NCBI GenBank assembly: GCA_051648485.1
Contig: JBOFFH010000064.1
Location: 1 to 9,426, forward strand
Direction: 5' to 3'
DNA: 9,426 nucleotides
Source: JAGNZR01 sp051648485
Lineage (GTDB): Bacteria > Fusobacteriota > Fusobacteriia > Fusobacteriales > Fusobacteriaceae
A program made the position numbers and the translations under genes. Below, piece by piece: positions 1 through 7,478 of this stretch (positions are counted from its first letter, which is position 1; each line of letters opens with the position of its first letter). The notes under the pieces are model-generated. The model saw only the letters and a program-made list of their open reading frames with translations. It had not been told where the DNA came from and did not search any database.

Positions 1-1731
1 AACTCTATAACTCATGAAGAGTATCTAAAATTGAATAGTTTTCAAACAAATGCTAAAATAATAGCTGAAGTTTATAAAAGATATAGCGTAATACTCAAAA
101 CAAATAATGGAATGGATTTCAGTGATATTTTAACTAATACATATGAACTTCTAAAAAATCCTGAAATTTTAGAAAGAATTTCAGAAAAATATCAATACAT
201 AATGGTAGATGAGTATCAAGATACAAACGATATTCAATATAAAATAATAAATACAATAGCTAAAAAATATGGAAATCTTTGTGTAGTGGGAGATGAAAAT
301 CAAAGTATATATGGATTTCGTGGAGCAGATATAAGTAATATCTTAAACTTTGAAAAAGATTATTCAGGAGCCAAGGTTATAAAGTTGGAGGAAAACTACA
401 GATCTACTCAAAGCATATTAGAAGCTGCCAATAGTGTGATAAAAAACAATAAAACTTCAAGAGATAAAAAACTTTGGACTAAAAAGTTGGAGGGAGAAAA
501 AATAACTCTTCAACAACTTCGTGATGGAAGAGCAGAAGCTGAATATGTAGTTGAAAAAATCAAAGAGTTAAAAAATCAAAATAGACCTCTTAAAGATTTT
601 ACAGTACTTTATAGAACCAATGCCCAGTCAAGAAATTTTGAAGAAGCTTTTTTAAAGCATAATATAAAATACAAAGTTTTTGGTGGAATGCAATTTTATC
701 AAAGAGCAGAGATAAAAGATTTGTTGGCATATTTAGCGTTTATAAATAATCCTAAAGACAATATAAGTTTAACTAGAATAATAAATGTTCCTAAAAGAAA
801 AATAGGGGATAAATCTTTAGAAAAAATAATCGATTTTGCAAAAGAAAATAATATAACAGCTTTTGAAGCTGTGGGTCAATCCCAAAATATAGCTGGATTA
901 GGTCCAGCTATAAAAGTAAAATTAGATGAATTTTATAAAGACATAAAAGAACTTATCACAATGGTTGAAAATTTTGAGAAAGTTTCAGATATTTTTAATA
1001 ATTTAGTTTTAAGAATAATGTACAAAGAGTATATTGAAAGTAATTATACTCAAGATTATGAATCAAGATTAGAAAATCTCGACGAACTTAAAAACTCAAT
1101 CTATGAAGTTGAAAAACTGATAGAAACATTGACATTAAGAGAATATTTAGAAAATGTTTCTCTTGTCAGTGCAACAGATAGTTTAGATCCAGATGCAGAT
1201 TTTGTAAAAGTTATGACTATTCACAATTCTAAGGGATTAGAGTTCCCGGTAGTATTTTTAACAGGTGTGGAAGATGAAATTTTTCCTGGTAAAATGGCAG
1301 ACTTTGACAGCAATGCAGTCGAAGAGGAACGTCGTCTTATGTATGTGGCAATAACACGTGCTGAAACCAAGCTTTTTATAACTCATGCAGATGCAAGATT
1401 CATTTTTGGAGATATGCAGTATCGTTCTAAATCAAGATTTATAAATGAAATTCCATCAGAGGTTCTAGAAGTGGAAAAAGCTATAAAACAAGAGAGTAGT
1501 TACAAAAGAGATTTCACCGTAACGAATAAACTTGACAACTTAAATATCAGTGGTTCTAAGCTGGATTCAGGAAAAGAGTACCCATTCAAAGCAGGAGAGA
1601 AAGTATCTCACAGAAAGTTTGGACTTGGAATAGTAAGAGGTATGGATGAGAAAAAAGTTATTGTGGAATTTGTAGATGGAAAAAGAGAAATAGCCTCTGT
1701 TTTAGCAGAGAAGTTCCTAATAAAACAATAG
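1..1731 (+). CDS. pcrA: ATP-dependent DNA helicase UvrD/PcrA, 5' end cut off by window
   Basis: This is a superfamily 1A helicase that unwinds DNA 3' to 5' in repair and replication restart. The frame is open from base 1, so the gene starts upstream; the TTG at base 31 is an internal leucine codon. 576 residues are visible. Compared with the usual length of about 720-750, roughly 150 N-terminal residues are missing, including the Walker A motif. Visible motifs in order: Walker B VDEYQDT (DE at 208-213), motif III GDENQSIYGFRG (from 289), ENYRST, the 2B-domain start RTNAQSRNFEEAF, motif V TIHNSKGLEF (1216-1245), and motif VI EERRLMYVAITRA (about 1324-1362). From about 1582 to the stop lies the C-terminal Tudor-like segment (AGEKVSHRKFGLGIV), which in PcrA/UvrD contacts RNA polymerase; this supports PcrA/UvrD over Rep. 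The lpxC gene follows after 10 bases, and its ribosome site overlaps this stop codon. Confidence 0.95.
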   Translation, partial: NSITHEEYLKLNSFQTNAKIIAEVYKRYSVILKTNNGMDFSDILTNTYELLKNPEILERISEKYQYIMVDEYQDTNDIQYKIINTIAKKYGNLCVVGDENQSIYGFRGADISNILNFEKDYSGAKVIKLEENYRSTQSILEAANSVIKNNKTSRDKKLWTKKLEGEKITLQQLRDGRAEAEYVVEKIKELKNQNRPLKDFTVLYRTNAQSRNFEEAFLKHNIKYKVFGGMQFYQRAEIKDLLAYLAFINNPKDNISLTRIINVPKRKIGDKSLEKIIDFAKENNITAFEAVGQSQNIAGLGPAIKVKLDEFYKDIKELITMVENFEKVSDIFNNLVLRIMYKEYIESNYTQDYESRLENLDELKNSIYEVEKLIETLTLREYLENVSLVSATDSLDPDADFVKVMTIHNSKGLEFPVVFLTGVEDEIFPGKMADFDSNAVEEERRLMYVAITRAETKLFITHADARFIFGDMQYRSKSRFINEIPSEVLEVEKAIKQESSYKRDFTVTNKLDNLNISGSKLDSGKEYPFKAGEKVSHRKFGLGIVRGMDEKKVIVEFVDGKREIASVLAEKFLIKQ

Positions 1732-1741
1732 GAGAACTATT

Positions 1742-2569
1742 ATGAAAAGAAAAACTTTAAAAAATGAAATATCTTATAAAGGCGTAGGTCTTCATAAAGG
1801 TGAAAATATAAAATTGAAAATGGTACCTAGAGAATCTGGAGGAATTGTTTTTAAAAGATCAGATTTAAAAGATTCAGAAAATATAATCATACTTTCACCA
1901 GAAAATTGTTTTGATTTGACTCGTGGAACAAATATTAAAAATGAGTTTGGAGCGACTATCCATACAATAGAACATTTTTTATCAGCTGTGGCAGTTTATG
2001 AAATAACAGATCTATTGGTAGAGATAGATGGAAATGAACTTCCAATAATAGATGGAAGTGCACTTGGATTTATTGAACTAATAGAAACAGCAGGAATAAA
2101 AGAACTAAAAACATCGATAGAACCTGTGATAATAAAAGAACCTATAGCAGTCACTGTTGGTGATAAACATGTTATAGCTCTTCCATACGATGGTTATAAA
2201 ATAACTTATGGAATAAAGTTTGAGCACACGTTTTTGAAATCTCAGTTAGGAGAATATGAAATAGATGTAGAAACTTTTAAAAAACAGATAGCACCAGCTA
2301 GAACTTTTGGTTTTGACTATGAAATAGAATACTTGAAAGCTAACAATTTAGCTCTTGGAGGAAATTTAGACAATGCAATAGTAATAACTAAAGATGGTGT
2401 TTTAAATCCTTCAGGTCTTCGTTTTGAAGATGAGTTTGTGAGACACAAAATTTTAGATATAATTGGAGACTTAAAAGTTATAAACAGACCAATAAGAGGT
2501 CATATAATAGCTATAAAAGCTGGACATATGATAAACTCGGAACTGGCAAAAAAACTTCAAAAATTATAG
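1742..2569 (+). CDS. lpxC: UDP-3-O-acyl-N-acetylglucosamine deacetylase LpxC
   Basis: This cytoplasmic zinc enzyme catalyses the committed step of lipid A synthesis, removing the N-acetyl group from UDP-3-O-acyl-GlcNAc. The 275-residue protein has the expected two-domain layout. It opens with GVGLHKG (14-20) and has TIEHFLSA with catalytic Glu77 and zinc ligand His78. The second half has APARTFGF (184-191), then RHKILDIIGD with zinc ligands His235 and Asp239, and GH at 261-262 with the catalytic His262. These align with E. coli Glu78, His79, His238, Asp242 and His265. The ATG at 1742 follows GGAG at 1731-1734 with a 7-base spacer. The protein ends only 13 residues after His262, whereas E. coli LpxC has about 40 more; the tail carrying the FtsH degradation signal is therefore missing. 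All catalytic residues are present, so I expect an active enzyme. Confidence 0.97.
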   Translation: MKRKTLKNEISYKGVGLHKGENIKLKMVPRESGGIVFKRSDLKDSENIIILSPENCFDLTRGTNIKNEFGATIHTIEHFLSAVAVYEITDLLVEIDGNELPIIDGSALGFIELIETAGIKELKTSIEPVIIKEPIAVTVGDKHVIALPYDGYKITYGIKFEHTFLKSQLGEYEIDVETFKKQIAPARTFGFDYEIEYLKANNLALGGNLDNAIVITKDGVLNPSGLRFEDEFVRHKILDIIGDLKVINRPIRGHIIAIKAGHMINSELAKKLQKL

Positions 2570-2619
2570 ATATGTATGAGCAATACTAAAATAACGATAA
2601 AAAAAAAGAGGAGAAACCA
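2570..2619 (+). other. 50-base spacer between lpxC and fabZ with the fabZ ribosome site
   Basis: This is the largest gap within the lipid A block. It is very A-rich, including nine consecutive A at 2599-2607, directly followed by the fabZ Shine-Dalgarno sequence (AGAGGAG, 2607-2613) six bases before the ATG. I see no hairpin and no convincing -35/-10 pair, so I read it as an untranslated link within one transcript. Confidence 0.6.
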
Positions 2620-3045
2620 ATGTTAGATACTTTAGAAATTATGAAAAGAATACCCCACAGATACCCATTTTTATTAGTGGACAGAATTTTGGAAATAAAT
2701 GTTGAAGAGCGTTCAATAAAAGGGCTTAAAAACGTAACTATAAACGAGCAATTTTTCAATGGACATTTTCCAGGACACCCGATTATGCCAGGAGTTCTTA
2801 TAGTAGAAGGATTGGCTCAGTGCTTAGGAGTTTTGGTTATGGATGGAATAGAAAACAAAGTTCCATATTTTGCAGCTTTGGAAAATATAAAATTTAAAGC
2901 TCCAGTAAAACCAGGAGATCAATTAGTATATGAAGCTAAAGTGGACAAGCAAAGAGGAAACATAATAAAAGCTAGCGGAGTGGCCAAAGTTGATGGAAAA
3001 ATAGTAACTGAAGCTAGTTTTACGTTTAGTATAGCTGATAAATAA
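2620..3045 (+). CDS. fabZ: 3-hydroxyacyl-[acyl-carrier-protein] dehydratase FabZ
   Basis: FabZ removes water from (3R)-hydroxyacyl-ACP during fatty acid elongation in the cytoplasm. The 141-residue protein is a single hot-dog fold of normal family length. The signature is clear: PHRYPFLLVDR at 12-22, then FNGHFPGHPIMPGVLIVEGLAQ with catalytic His49 and Glu63, then FAALENIKFKAPVKPGD in the second half. His49 and Glu63 are spaced as in FabZ. The start is well supported by AGAGGAG at 2607-2613. Its place between lpxC and lpxA matters biochemically, since FabZ and LpxA compete for the same 3-hydroxyacyl-ACP, and co-expression can balance phospholipid against lipid A. In many Proteobacteria lpxD precedes fabZ; here lpxC does. 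FabA is excluded by the short length and the motif set. Confidence 0.97.
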   Translation: MLDTLEIMKRIPHRYPFLLVDRILEINVEERSIKGLKNVTINEQFFNGHFPGHPIMPGVLIVEGLAQCLGVLVMDGIENKVPYFAALENIKFKAPVKPGDQLVYEAKVDKQRGNIIKASGVAKVDGKIVTEASFTFSIADK

Positions 3046-3053
3046 AAAGAGAT

Positions 3054-3061
3054 AAAGGAGG
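3054..3061 (+). promoter_or_regulatory. Strong ribosome binding site that fixes the TTG start of lpxA
   Basis: AAAGGAGG lies six bases before the TTG at 3068, near-ideal spacing. No ATG or GTG lies nearby in frame, and the LpxA family alignment begins right after this codon (KEIHNTAIV), so TTG is the start. A rare start codon with a very strong site suggests that initiation strength here is set by their balance. Confidence 0.85.
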
Positions 3062-3067
3062 CTTTCC

Positions 3068-3847
3068 TTGAAGGAAATACATAACACAGCCATAGTAGAA
3101 GCTGGAGCCGTAATAGAGGATGGAGTAAAAATAGGACCTTTCTGCATAGTGGGTAAAGATGTAAAAATTGGGAAAAATACAATTTTACAATCTCATGTTG
3201 TAGTGGAAGGGATAACAGAAATAGGAGCAGATAACACGATTTACTCTTTTGTTTCTATTGGAAAAGCTTCGCAAGATTTAAAATATAAGGATGAGCCTAC
3301 AAAAACAATAATAGGAAATAACAATCAGATTCGTGAATTTGTAACAATTCATCGTGGAACAGATGACAGATGGGAAACAAGAATAGGGGATAACAACCTT
3401 CTTATGGCTTATGTTCATGTGGCTCATGATGTTATAGTTCAAAACAACTGTATATTAGCAAATAATGTAACTTTGGCTGGGCATGTAACAGTGGAAAATT
3501 TTGCAATAATAGGAGGTTTAACTCCTGTACATCAATTTTGCAGAGTAGGAGCTTATTCTATGACAGGAGGAGCTAGTGCAATAAATCAAGATATATGTCC
3601 ATTTATGCTAGCCGAGGGAAACAAAGCAGAAGTAAGAACTTTAAATGCAGTGGGTTTAAAACGTAAAGGATTTACATTTGAAGAGATATCAAATATTAAG
3701 TCTGCATATAAATTGATTTATCGTTCAGGACTGCCCATGAAAGAGTTGTTGGAAAAACTTAAAACAGAGTATGATGAAGATAAAAATATAAAAATGCTGT
3801 ATGAATTTATAGAAATAAGTAATAAAAATAGGGGGATAGCTAGATAA
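3068..3847 (+). CDS. lpxA: Acyl-ACP--UDP-N-acetylglucosamine O-acyltransferase LpxA (TTG start)
   Basis: LpxA performs the first step of lipid A synthesis, moving a 3-hydroxyacyl chain from ACP to the 3-OH of UDP-GlcNAc. The 259-residue protein (E. coli 262) has an N-terminal left-handed beta-helix of hexapeptide repeats (about 1-185) and a C-terminal helical domain with the LpxA hallmark GLKRKGF and AYKLIYRSG. The catalytic region HVAHD contains His117 and His120, equivalent to E. coli His122 and catalytic His125. VHQFC at 154-158 matches the acyl-chain pocket. The residue aligning with the E. coli chain-length ruler Gly173 is Gly168, so a long acyl chain (about C14) is plausible; that is inference. 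LpxD is excluded because its extra N-terminal uridine-binding domain is absent. The start is TTG. The stop codon overlaps the lpxI start by one base (TAATG). Confidence 0.96.
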   Translation: MKEIHNTAIVEAGAVIEDGVKIGPFCIVGKDVKIGKNTILQSHVVVEGITEIGADNTIYSFVSIGKASQDLKYKDEPTKTIIGNNNQIREFVTIHRGTDDRWETRIGDNNLLMAYVHVAHDVIVQNNCILANNVTLAGHVTVENFAIIGGLTPVHQFCRVGAYSMTGGASAINQDICPFMLAEGNKAEVRTLNAVGLKRKGFTFEEISNIKSAYKLIYRSGLPMKELLEKLKTEYDEDKNIKMLYEFIEISNKNRGIAR

Positions 3848-4644
3848 TGGAAAAAATCGGGATAATCGTTGGTAATGGAAAATTACCTCTTTACTTTCTT
3901 AGAGAAGCAGAAAAAAAGGAACTAGAGATTTATCCCATTGGACTTTTCTCTAGTGTAGAATTAGAAATCCAAAAGCACCCTAACTATAAAGAGTTTAATA
4001 TTGGAGAAGTAGGAAATATAGTTAAATTCTTTTTAAAAAATTCAGTATCTAAAGTAGTTATGCTCGGGAAAGTTGAAAAATCTTTAATATTCAAAAATCT
4101 TAAGTTCGATAAATTTGGACAAGGGATAATGGAAAAACTGCCTGATAAAAAAGATGAAACACTCCTTTTTGCTGTTATATTATTTTTTAAATTGAATGGA
4201 ATTAAAATATTGCCACAAAGCTATTTATTAAACTCTTTTATTTTTGAAAAAAAATGTTATACAACACTAGTTCCTAATGATGAAGAGTTGAAAACTATAA
4301 AAATAGGGATTGAAGCAGCACTGGCCCTCAGTAAAGTGGATGCAGGACAAAGTGTTGTTTGCAAAGATATGTCGGTTATAGCTCTCGAAGGAGTGGAAGG
4401 AACAGACAAAACCATAGCAAGAGGCGGAGAATTGGCCGGTGAAAACACAATTTTAATAAAAATGGCAAGACCGCAACAAGATATGAGAGTAGATATTCCT
4501 GCTGTAGGAGTGGATACAATAAAAAAATTAGTAGAGATAGGTGCTAGAGGAATTGTGGCACAAGCAGGAAAAATGATTTTTTTAGAGCAAGAATCGGCTA
4601 TAAAATTAGCCAATGAAAATCATATGTTCATCATAGGTAGGTAA
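3847..4644 (+). CDS. lpxI: UDP-2,3-diacylglucosamine pyrophosphatase LpxI (DUF1009 family)
   Basis: LpxI hydrolyses UDP-2,3-diacylglucosamine to lipid X and UMP, the job done by LpxH in E. coli, but with an unrelated fold and a different bond attack. The 265-residue protein fits the family length. It begins IGIIVGNGKLPLYFLREA (4-21), typical of the N-terminal domain. The C-terminal domain has DAGQSVVCKD (165-174), ALEGVEGTD (179-187) and QQDMRVDIPAVG (210-221); Asp216 is the likely match to the catalytic Asp225 of the Caulobacter enzyme, judged by motif rather than alignment. The order lpxA-lpxI-lpxB matches that known from alpha-proteobacteria. The start overlaps the lpxA stop as TAATG, with GGGGGA at 3831-3836, a slightly long spacer of 10 bases, so coupling to lpxA translation probably helps. 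No LpxH-like gene is in the window. Confidence 0.93.
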   Translation: MEKIGIIVGNGKLPLYFLREAEKKELEIYPIGLFSSVELEIQKHPNYKEFNIGEVGNIVKFFLKNSVSKVVMLGKVEKSLIFKNLKFDKFGQGIMEKLPDKKDETLLFAVILFFKLNGIKILPQSYLLNSFIFEKKCYTTLVPNDEELKTIKIGIEAALALSKVDAGQSVVCKDMSVIALEGVEGTDKTIARGGELAGENTILIKMARPQQDMRVDIPAVGVDTIKKLVEIGARGIVAQAGKMIFLEQESAIKLANENHMFIIGR

Positions 4645-4647
4645 ATT

Positions 4648-5730
4648 ATGAAAAATAAAATTTTTATCTCCACAGGAGAAGTTTCAGGAGATTTACACGC
4701 TTCATATTTGGTAAAAAAAATTTTGCAAGATGATGAAAAAACAGAGTTTTATGGAGTTGTTGGAAAATATGGAATAGAAGCTGGAGTAATCCCAGTAGAA
4801 ACAATTGATTCTATTGCAGTTATGGGATTTATAGAGGGTTTGAAAAAATATAGTTATTTAAAAGCTAAAGCTAGAGATTATGTAGATTTTATAAAGAAAG
4901 AAAGAGTAAATAAAGTGATACTTGTAGATTATGGAGGTTTTAATTTAAGATTTTTAGAAATGTTAAAAAAAGAAGCTCCTAAAGTAGAAGTTTTTTACTA
5001 TATCCCTCCTAAACTTTGGATTTGGGGAGAAAAAAGAATAGAAAAATTAAAACTGGCAGACCATATAATAGTGATTTTTCCATGGGAGATAGATTTTTAT
5101 AAAAAACACGGGGTAGAAGCTGTTTATTTTGGAAATCCATTGTCAGAAAAATGTAATAAAGTGAATACTGTTGGAAAAAAAGTTTTGTTGCTACCAGGAA
5201 GTAGAAAACAAGAAATAAAAAAAATAATGCCAGTTATGGTAGATGTGATAAAATCCCTTCCAAATTCTAAATTTATTTTAAAATTAGTTAGAGAAGAGCA
5301 TATTGACTGGATAAAACAAGATTTGAAAAGCTTGAAAAATTTAGAAATTAACTGGGAAATATCACTTGAAAATGCTGTAAAAGATTCTGAAATGGCCGTT
5401 GCAACTTCAGGAACAGTGACTTTAGAACTGGCACTTTTTGGTGTTCCTACAATAGTGGTTTACAAAACAAGCAAAATAAATGAATGGATAGCCAGGTATA
5501 TTTTAAAAGTGGGTTATATTTCACTTCCTAATTTAACTTTGAACAGAGAGGTTTTTCCAGAACTGATTCAAAAAGATTGCAATGTGAAAAAAATAATTGA
5601 AACAATGGAAAAGTTGAAAAGCAACTCAAAAAAAGTTGATAGTGAAATAAAAGAGATAAGACGTAGATTGAGTGGAGAAAATATACTGGAAAGTTACTCA
5701 AAATATATATTGAAAGGAAAAAAATCATGA
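4648..5730 (+). CDS. lpxB: Lipid-A-disaccharide synthase LpxB
   Basis: LpxB is a membrane-associated GT-B glycosyltransferase (family GT19) that joins UDP-2,3-diacylglucosamine and lipid X into the beta-1,6 disaccharide. The 360-residue protein is slightly shorter than E. coli's 382. Motifs in order: STGEVSGD with Glu11 (E. coli Glu15), AVMGF (57-61), VDYGGFN with Asp94 (E. coli catalytic Asp98), YYIPPKLWIWGEKR (117-130), LLLPGSRKQEI with Arg186 (E. coli Arg201), ATSGTVTLELALFGVP, and SLPNLTLNREVFPELIQ. Two family motifs are altered: the usual DxPDFN is DYGGFN, and the usual GHP/GHT is GNP at 162-164. The residues shown to be essential in E. coli are kept. It starts three bases after lpxI, with a modest ribosome site (AGGTAGG, 4635-4641) inside the end of lpxI, and its last four bases overlap msbA (ATGA). 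Confidence 0.96.
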   Translation: MKNKIFISTGEVSGDLHASYLVKKILQDDEKTEFYGVVGKYGIEAGVIPVETIDSIAVMGFIEGLKKYSYLKAKARDYVDFIKKERVNKVILVDYGGFNLRFLEMLKKEAPKVEVFYYIPPKLWIWGEKRIEKLKLADHIIVIFPWEIDFYKKHGVEAVYFGNPLSEKCNKVNTVGKKVLLLPGSRKQEIKKIMPVMVDVIKSLPNSKFILKLVREEHIDWIKQDLKSLKNLEINWEISLENAVKDSEMAVATSGTVTLELALFGVPTIVVYKTSKINEWIARYILKVGYISLPNLTLNREVFPELIQKDCNVKKIIETMEKLKSNSKKVDSEIKEIRRRLSGENILESYSKYILKGKKS

Positions 5731-7478
5731 AACTTATAAAAAATAAATCTTTAGATAGTTTTTTAAGTTACAGTTTAAAATACAAATTTAACATGATAGG
5801 GGTTATCTTATTATCAACTATAACCTCTTTAGCAGGAGCTCTTCCAGCTTGGTTAAGTAAGTATCTTATAGATGATGTATTTATAAGTAAAAATCAGAAA
5901 ATGATGTTTACGGTAGTGATAGCGATATTCCTTACAACTATAATAAAAGTTGTTTCAGGATATTTTGCAAATATATCTTCAAGTTATGTAACTGAAACTA
6001 TAAAAAGAGAGATAAAAATAGATGTATTTAAACATCTTCAACACCTTCCTTTAAGTTATTTTAAAAATAACAAATTGGGAGATACAATGGCACGTTTGTC
6101 AGGAGATTCAGCTATTTTAGGTCAAATCGGTTTTATAATTTTCGATATGATAAAAGAAAGTATAGCAGTTTTTGCTTTAACTTTTAGACTGTTTCAAGTA
6201 GATTATGTATTAGCACTTATAAGTCTTGTGGTGCTACCTTTAATCATAGGTACGGTAAGAAAATATACTAAAAAGATTAGAAAATTGGGTAGAGTAAGAC
6301 AAGATACAATGGGAGCAGTAGTTGCTTTTATTCAAGAATCTCTTTCTGGAATAGGGGTTATAAAAGCTTTCAATAGAAATGACATGATGATAGAAAAATA
6401 TGAAAAATTAAGTACAGAAGAGTTTGAAAAATCTTATGCCAGTAGAAAAATAACAGCTAAGGTTTCTCCTATAAATGAGATTATAACAACATTTATGGTA
6501 CTTTTAGTAGCTCTTTATGGTGGATATGCCATAATCAAAGGAAAAATGACAGCTGGAGATTTAGTTTCTTTTGTAACAGCTTTAGGTCTTATGCAACAGC
6601 CTTTGAAAAGATTGATAGAAAAAAATAACACTCTTCAAGAAGCTTTACCTTCTGCAGACAGAGTAATAGAAATACTCGATGTTCCAATCGAAACTGATCA
6701 CTATGGAACGCTTAAAAAGTTCGATAAAAATGTTGAGACTATTGAATTTAAAGATTTAAACTTCCAATATTCTGGAAACGAGGAATTAACTCTTAAAAAA
6801 ATTAATCTTAAAGTAAAAAAAGGTGAAGTTGTTGCTTTTGTAGGTCAAAGTGGAAGTGGAAAAACTACTTTAGTAAATCTTATTCCTAGATTTTACGAGG
6901 TAACTTTAGGATCTATTTTGATAAATGGTACAGATATAAAAAACTACTCTTTAAAAGATTATAGAGAACATATAGGAATAGTTCCTCAAGAAACTTTTTT
7001 ATTCAGTGGGACTATAGCCGAAAATTTAAAGTTTGGAAAATTGAATGTAAATGAAGCAGAGGTTGTAGAAGCAGCAAAAAGAGCCAATGCTTACAACTTT
7101 ATTATGGAATTAAAAGACGGATTTAACACCGAAGTTGGAGAGCGTGGAGCCCTGCTATCTGGAGGACAAAAACAAAGACTGGCAATAGCTAGAGCATTAA
7201 TTCAAAATCCAGAGATAATGATACTCGATGAAGCAACTTCAGCTTTGGACACAGAATCAGAAAGATTGGTTCAGAATGCCCTGGACAAACTCATGAAAAA
7301 TAGAACAACTTTTGTTATCGCACACAGACTGTCTACTATAATAGGAGCAGATAAAATAGTTGTTATGAAAAATGGAGAGATACAAGAAGTTGGAACTCAT
7401 AGTGAGCTTTTAGAAAAGGGTGGAATGTATAAAAACCTTTATAATATACAATTTGGAAGTAAAGAAGGAGAAAAATAA
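5727..7478 (+). CDS. msbA: Lipid A flippase-type ABC exporter MsbA
   Basis: This is a half-size ABC exporter that would work as a homodimer in the inner membrane, flipping core-lipid A to the outer leaflet. The 583 residues almost equal E. coli MsbA (582). The N-terminal half is the transmembrane domain, with about six hydrophobic segments near 22-46, 60-82, 136-156, 159-177, 252-271 and 278-296. The nucleotide-binding domain has all parts: Walker A GQSGSGKT (373-380), Q-loop Gln421, signature LSGGQ (477-481), Walker B IMILDEATSALD (498-509, Asp501, Glu502), and switch His533. Family members with other lipid or drug substrates look alike; I choose MsbA because the gene overlaps lpxB by four bases (ATGA) and ends a run of lipid A genes. 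AAAGGA at 5713-5718 is the ribosome site. The stop overlaps the rph start (TAATG). Confidence 0.88.
   Translation: MKLIKNKSLDSFLSYSLKYKFNMIGVILLSTITSLAGALPAWLSKYLIDDVFISKNQKMMFTVVIAIFLTTIIKVVSGYFANISSSYVTETIKREIKIDVFKHLQHLPLSYFKNNKLGDTMARLSGDSAILGQIGFIIFDMIKESIAVFALTFRLFQVDYVLALISLVVLPLIIGTVRKYTKKIRKLGRVRQDTMGAVVAFIQESLSGIGVIKAFNRNDMMIEKYEKLSTEEFEKSYASRKITAKVSPINEIITTFMVLLVALYGGYAIIKGKMTAGDLVSFVTALGLMQQPLKRLIEKNNTLQEALPSADRVIEILDVPIETDHYGTLKKFDKNVETIEFKDLNFQYSGNEELTLKKINLKVKKGEVVAFVGQSGSGKTTLVNLIPRFYEVTLGSILINGTDIKNYSLKDYREHIGIVPQETFLFSGTIAENLKFGKLNVNEAEVVEAAKRANAYNFIMELKDGFNTEVGERGALLSGGQKQRLAIARALIQNPEIMILDEATSALDTESERLVQNALDKLMKNRTTFVIAHRLSTIIGADKIVVMKNGEIQEVGTHSELLEKGGMYKNLYNIQFGSKEGEK

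Noticed and set aside
31..33. TTG as the start of the helicase gene
   Set aside because: The frame is open from base 1 and the protein lacks its Walker A half; no ribosome site precedes the TTG. It is an internal leucine.
2576..2626. A 16-codon reading frame starting with ATG in the lpxC-fabZ spacer
   Set aside because: It has no ribosome site of its own, is mostly lysine-rich by base composition, and overlaps the fabZ start. Nothing supports translation.
2919..3182. Reverse-strand open frames across the fabZ-lpxA junction
   Set aside because: They lie opposite strongly conserved genes, have no ribosome site or recognisable domain, and arise from A+T-rich codons.
4257..4613. Reverse-strand open frame inside lpxI
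   Set aside because: It is antisense to the conserved C-terminal domain of LpxI; its Ser/Pro/Ile/Thr-rich composition is what antisense of such codons gives.
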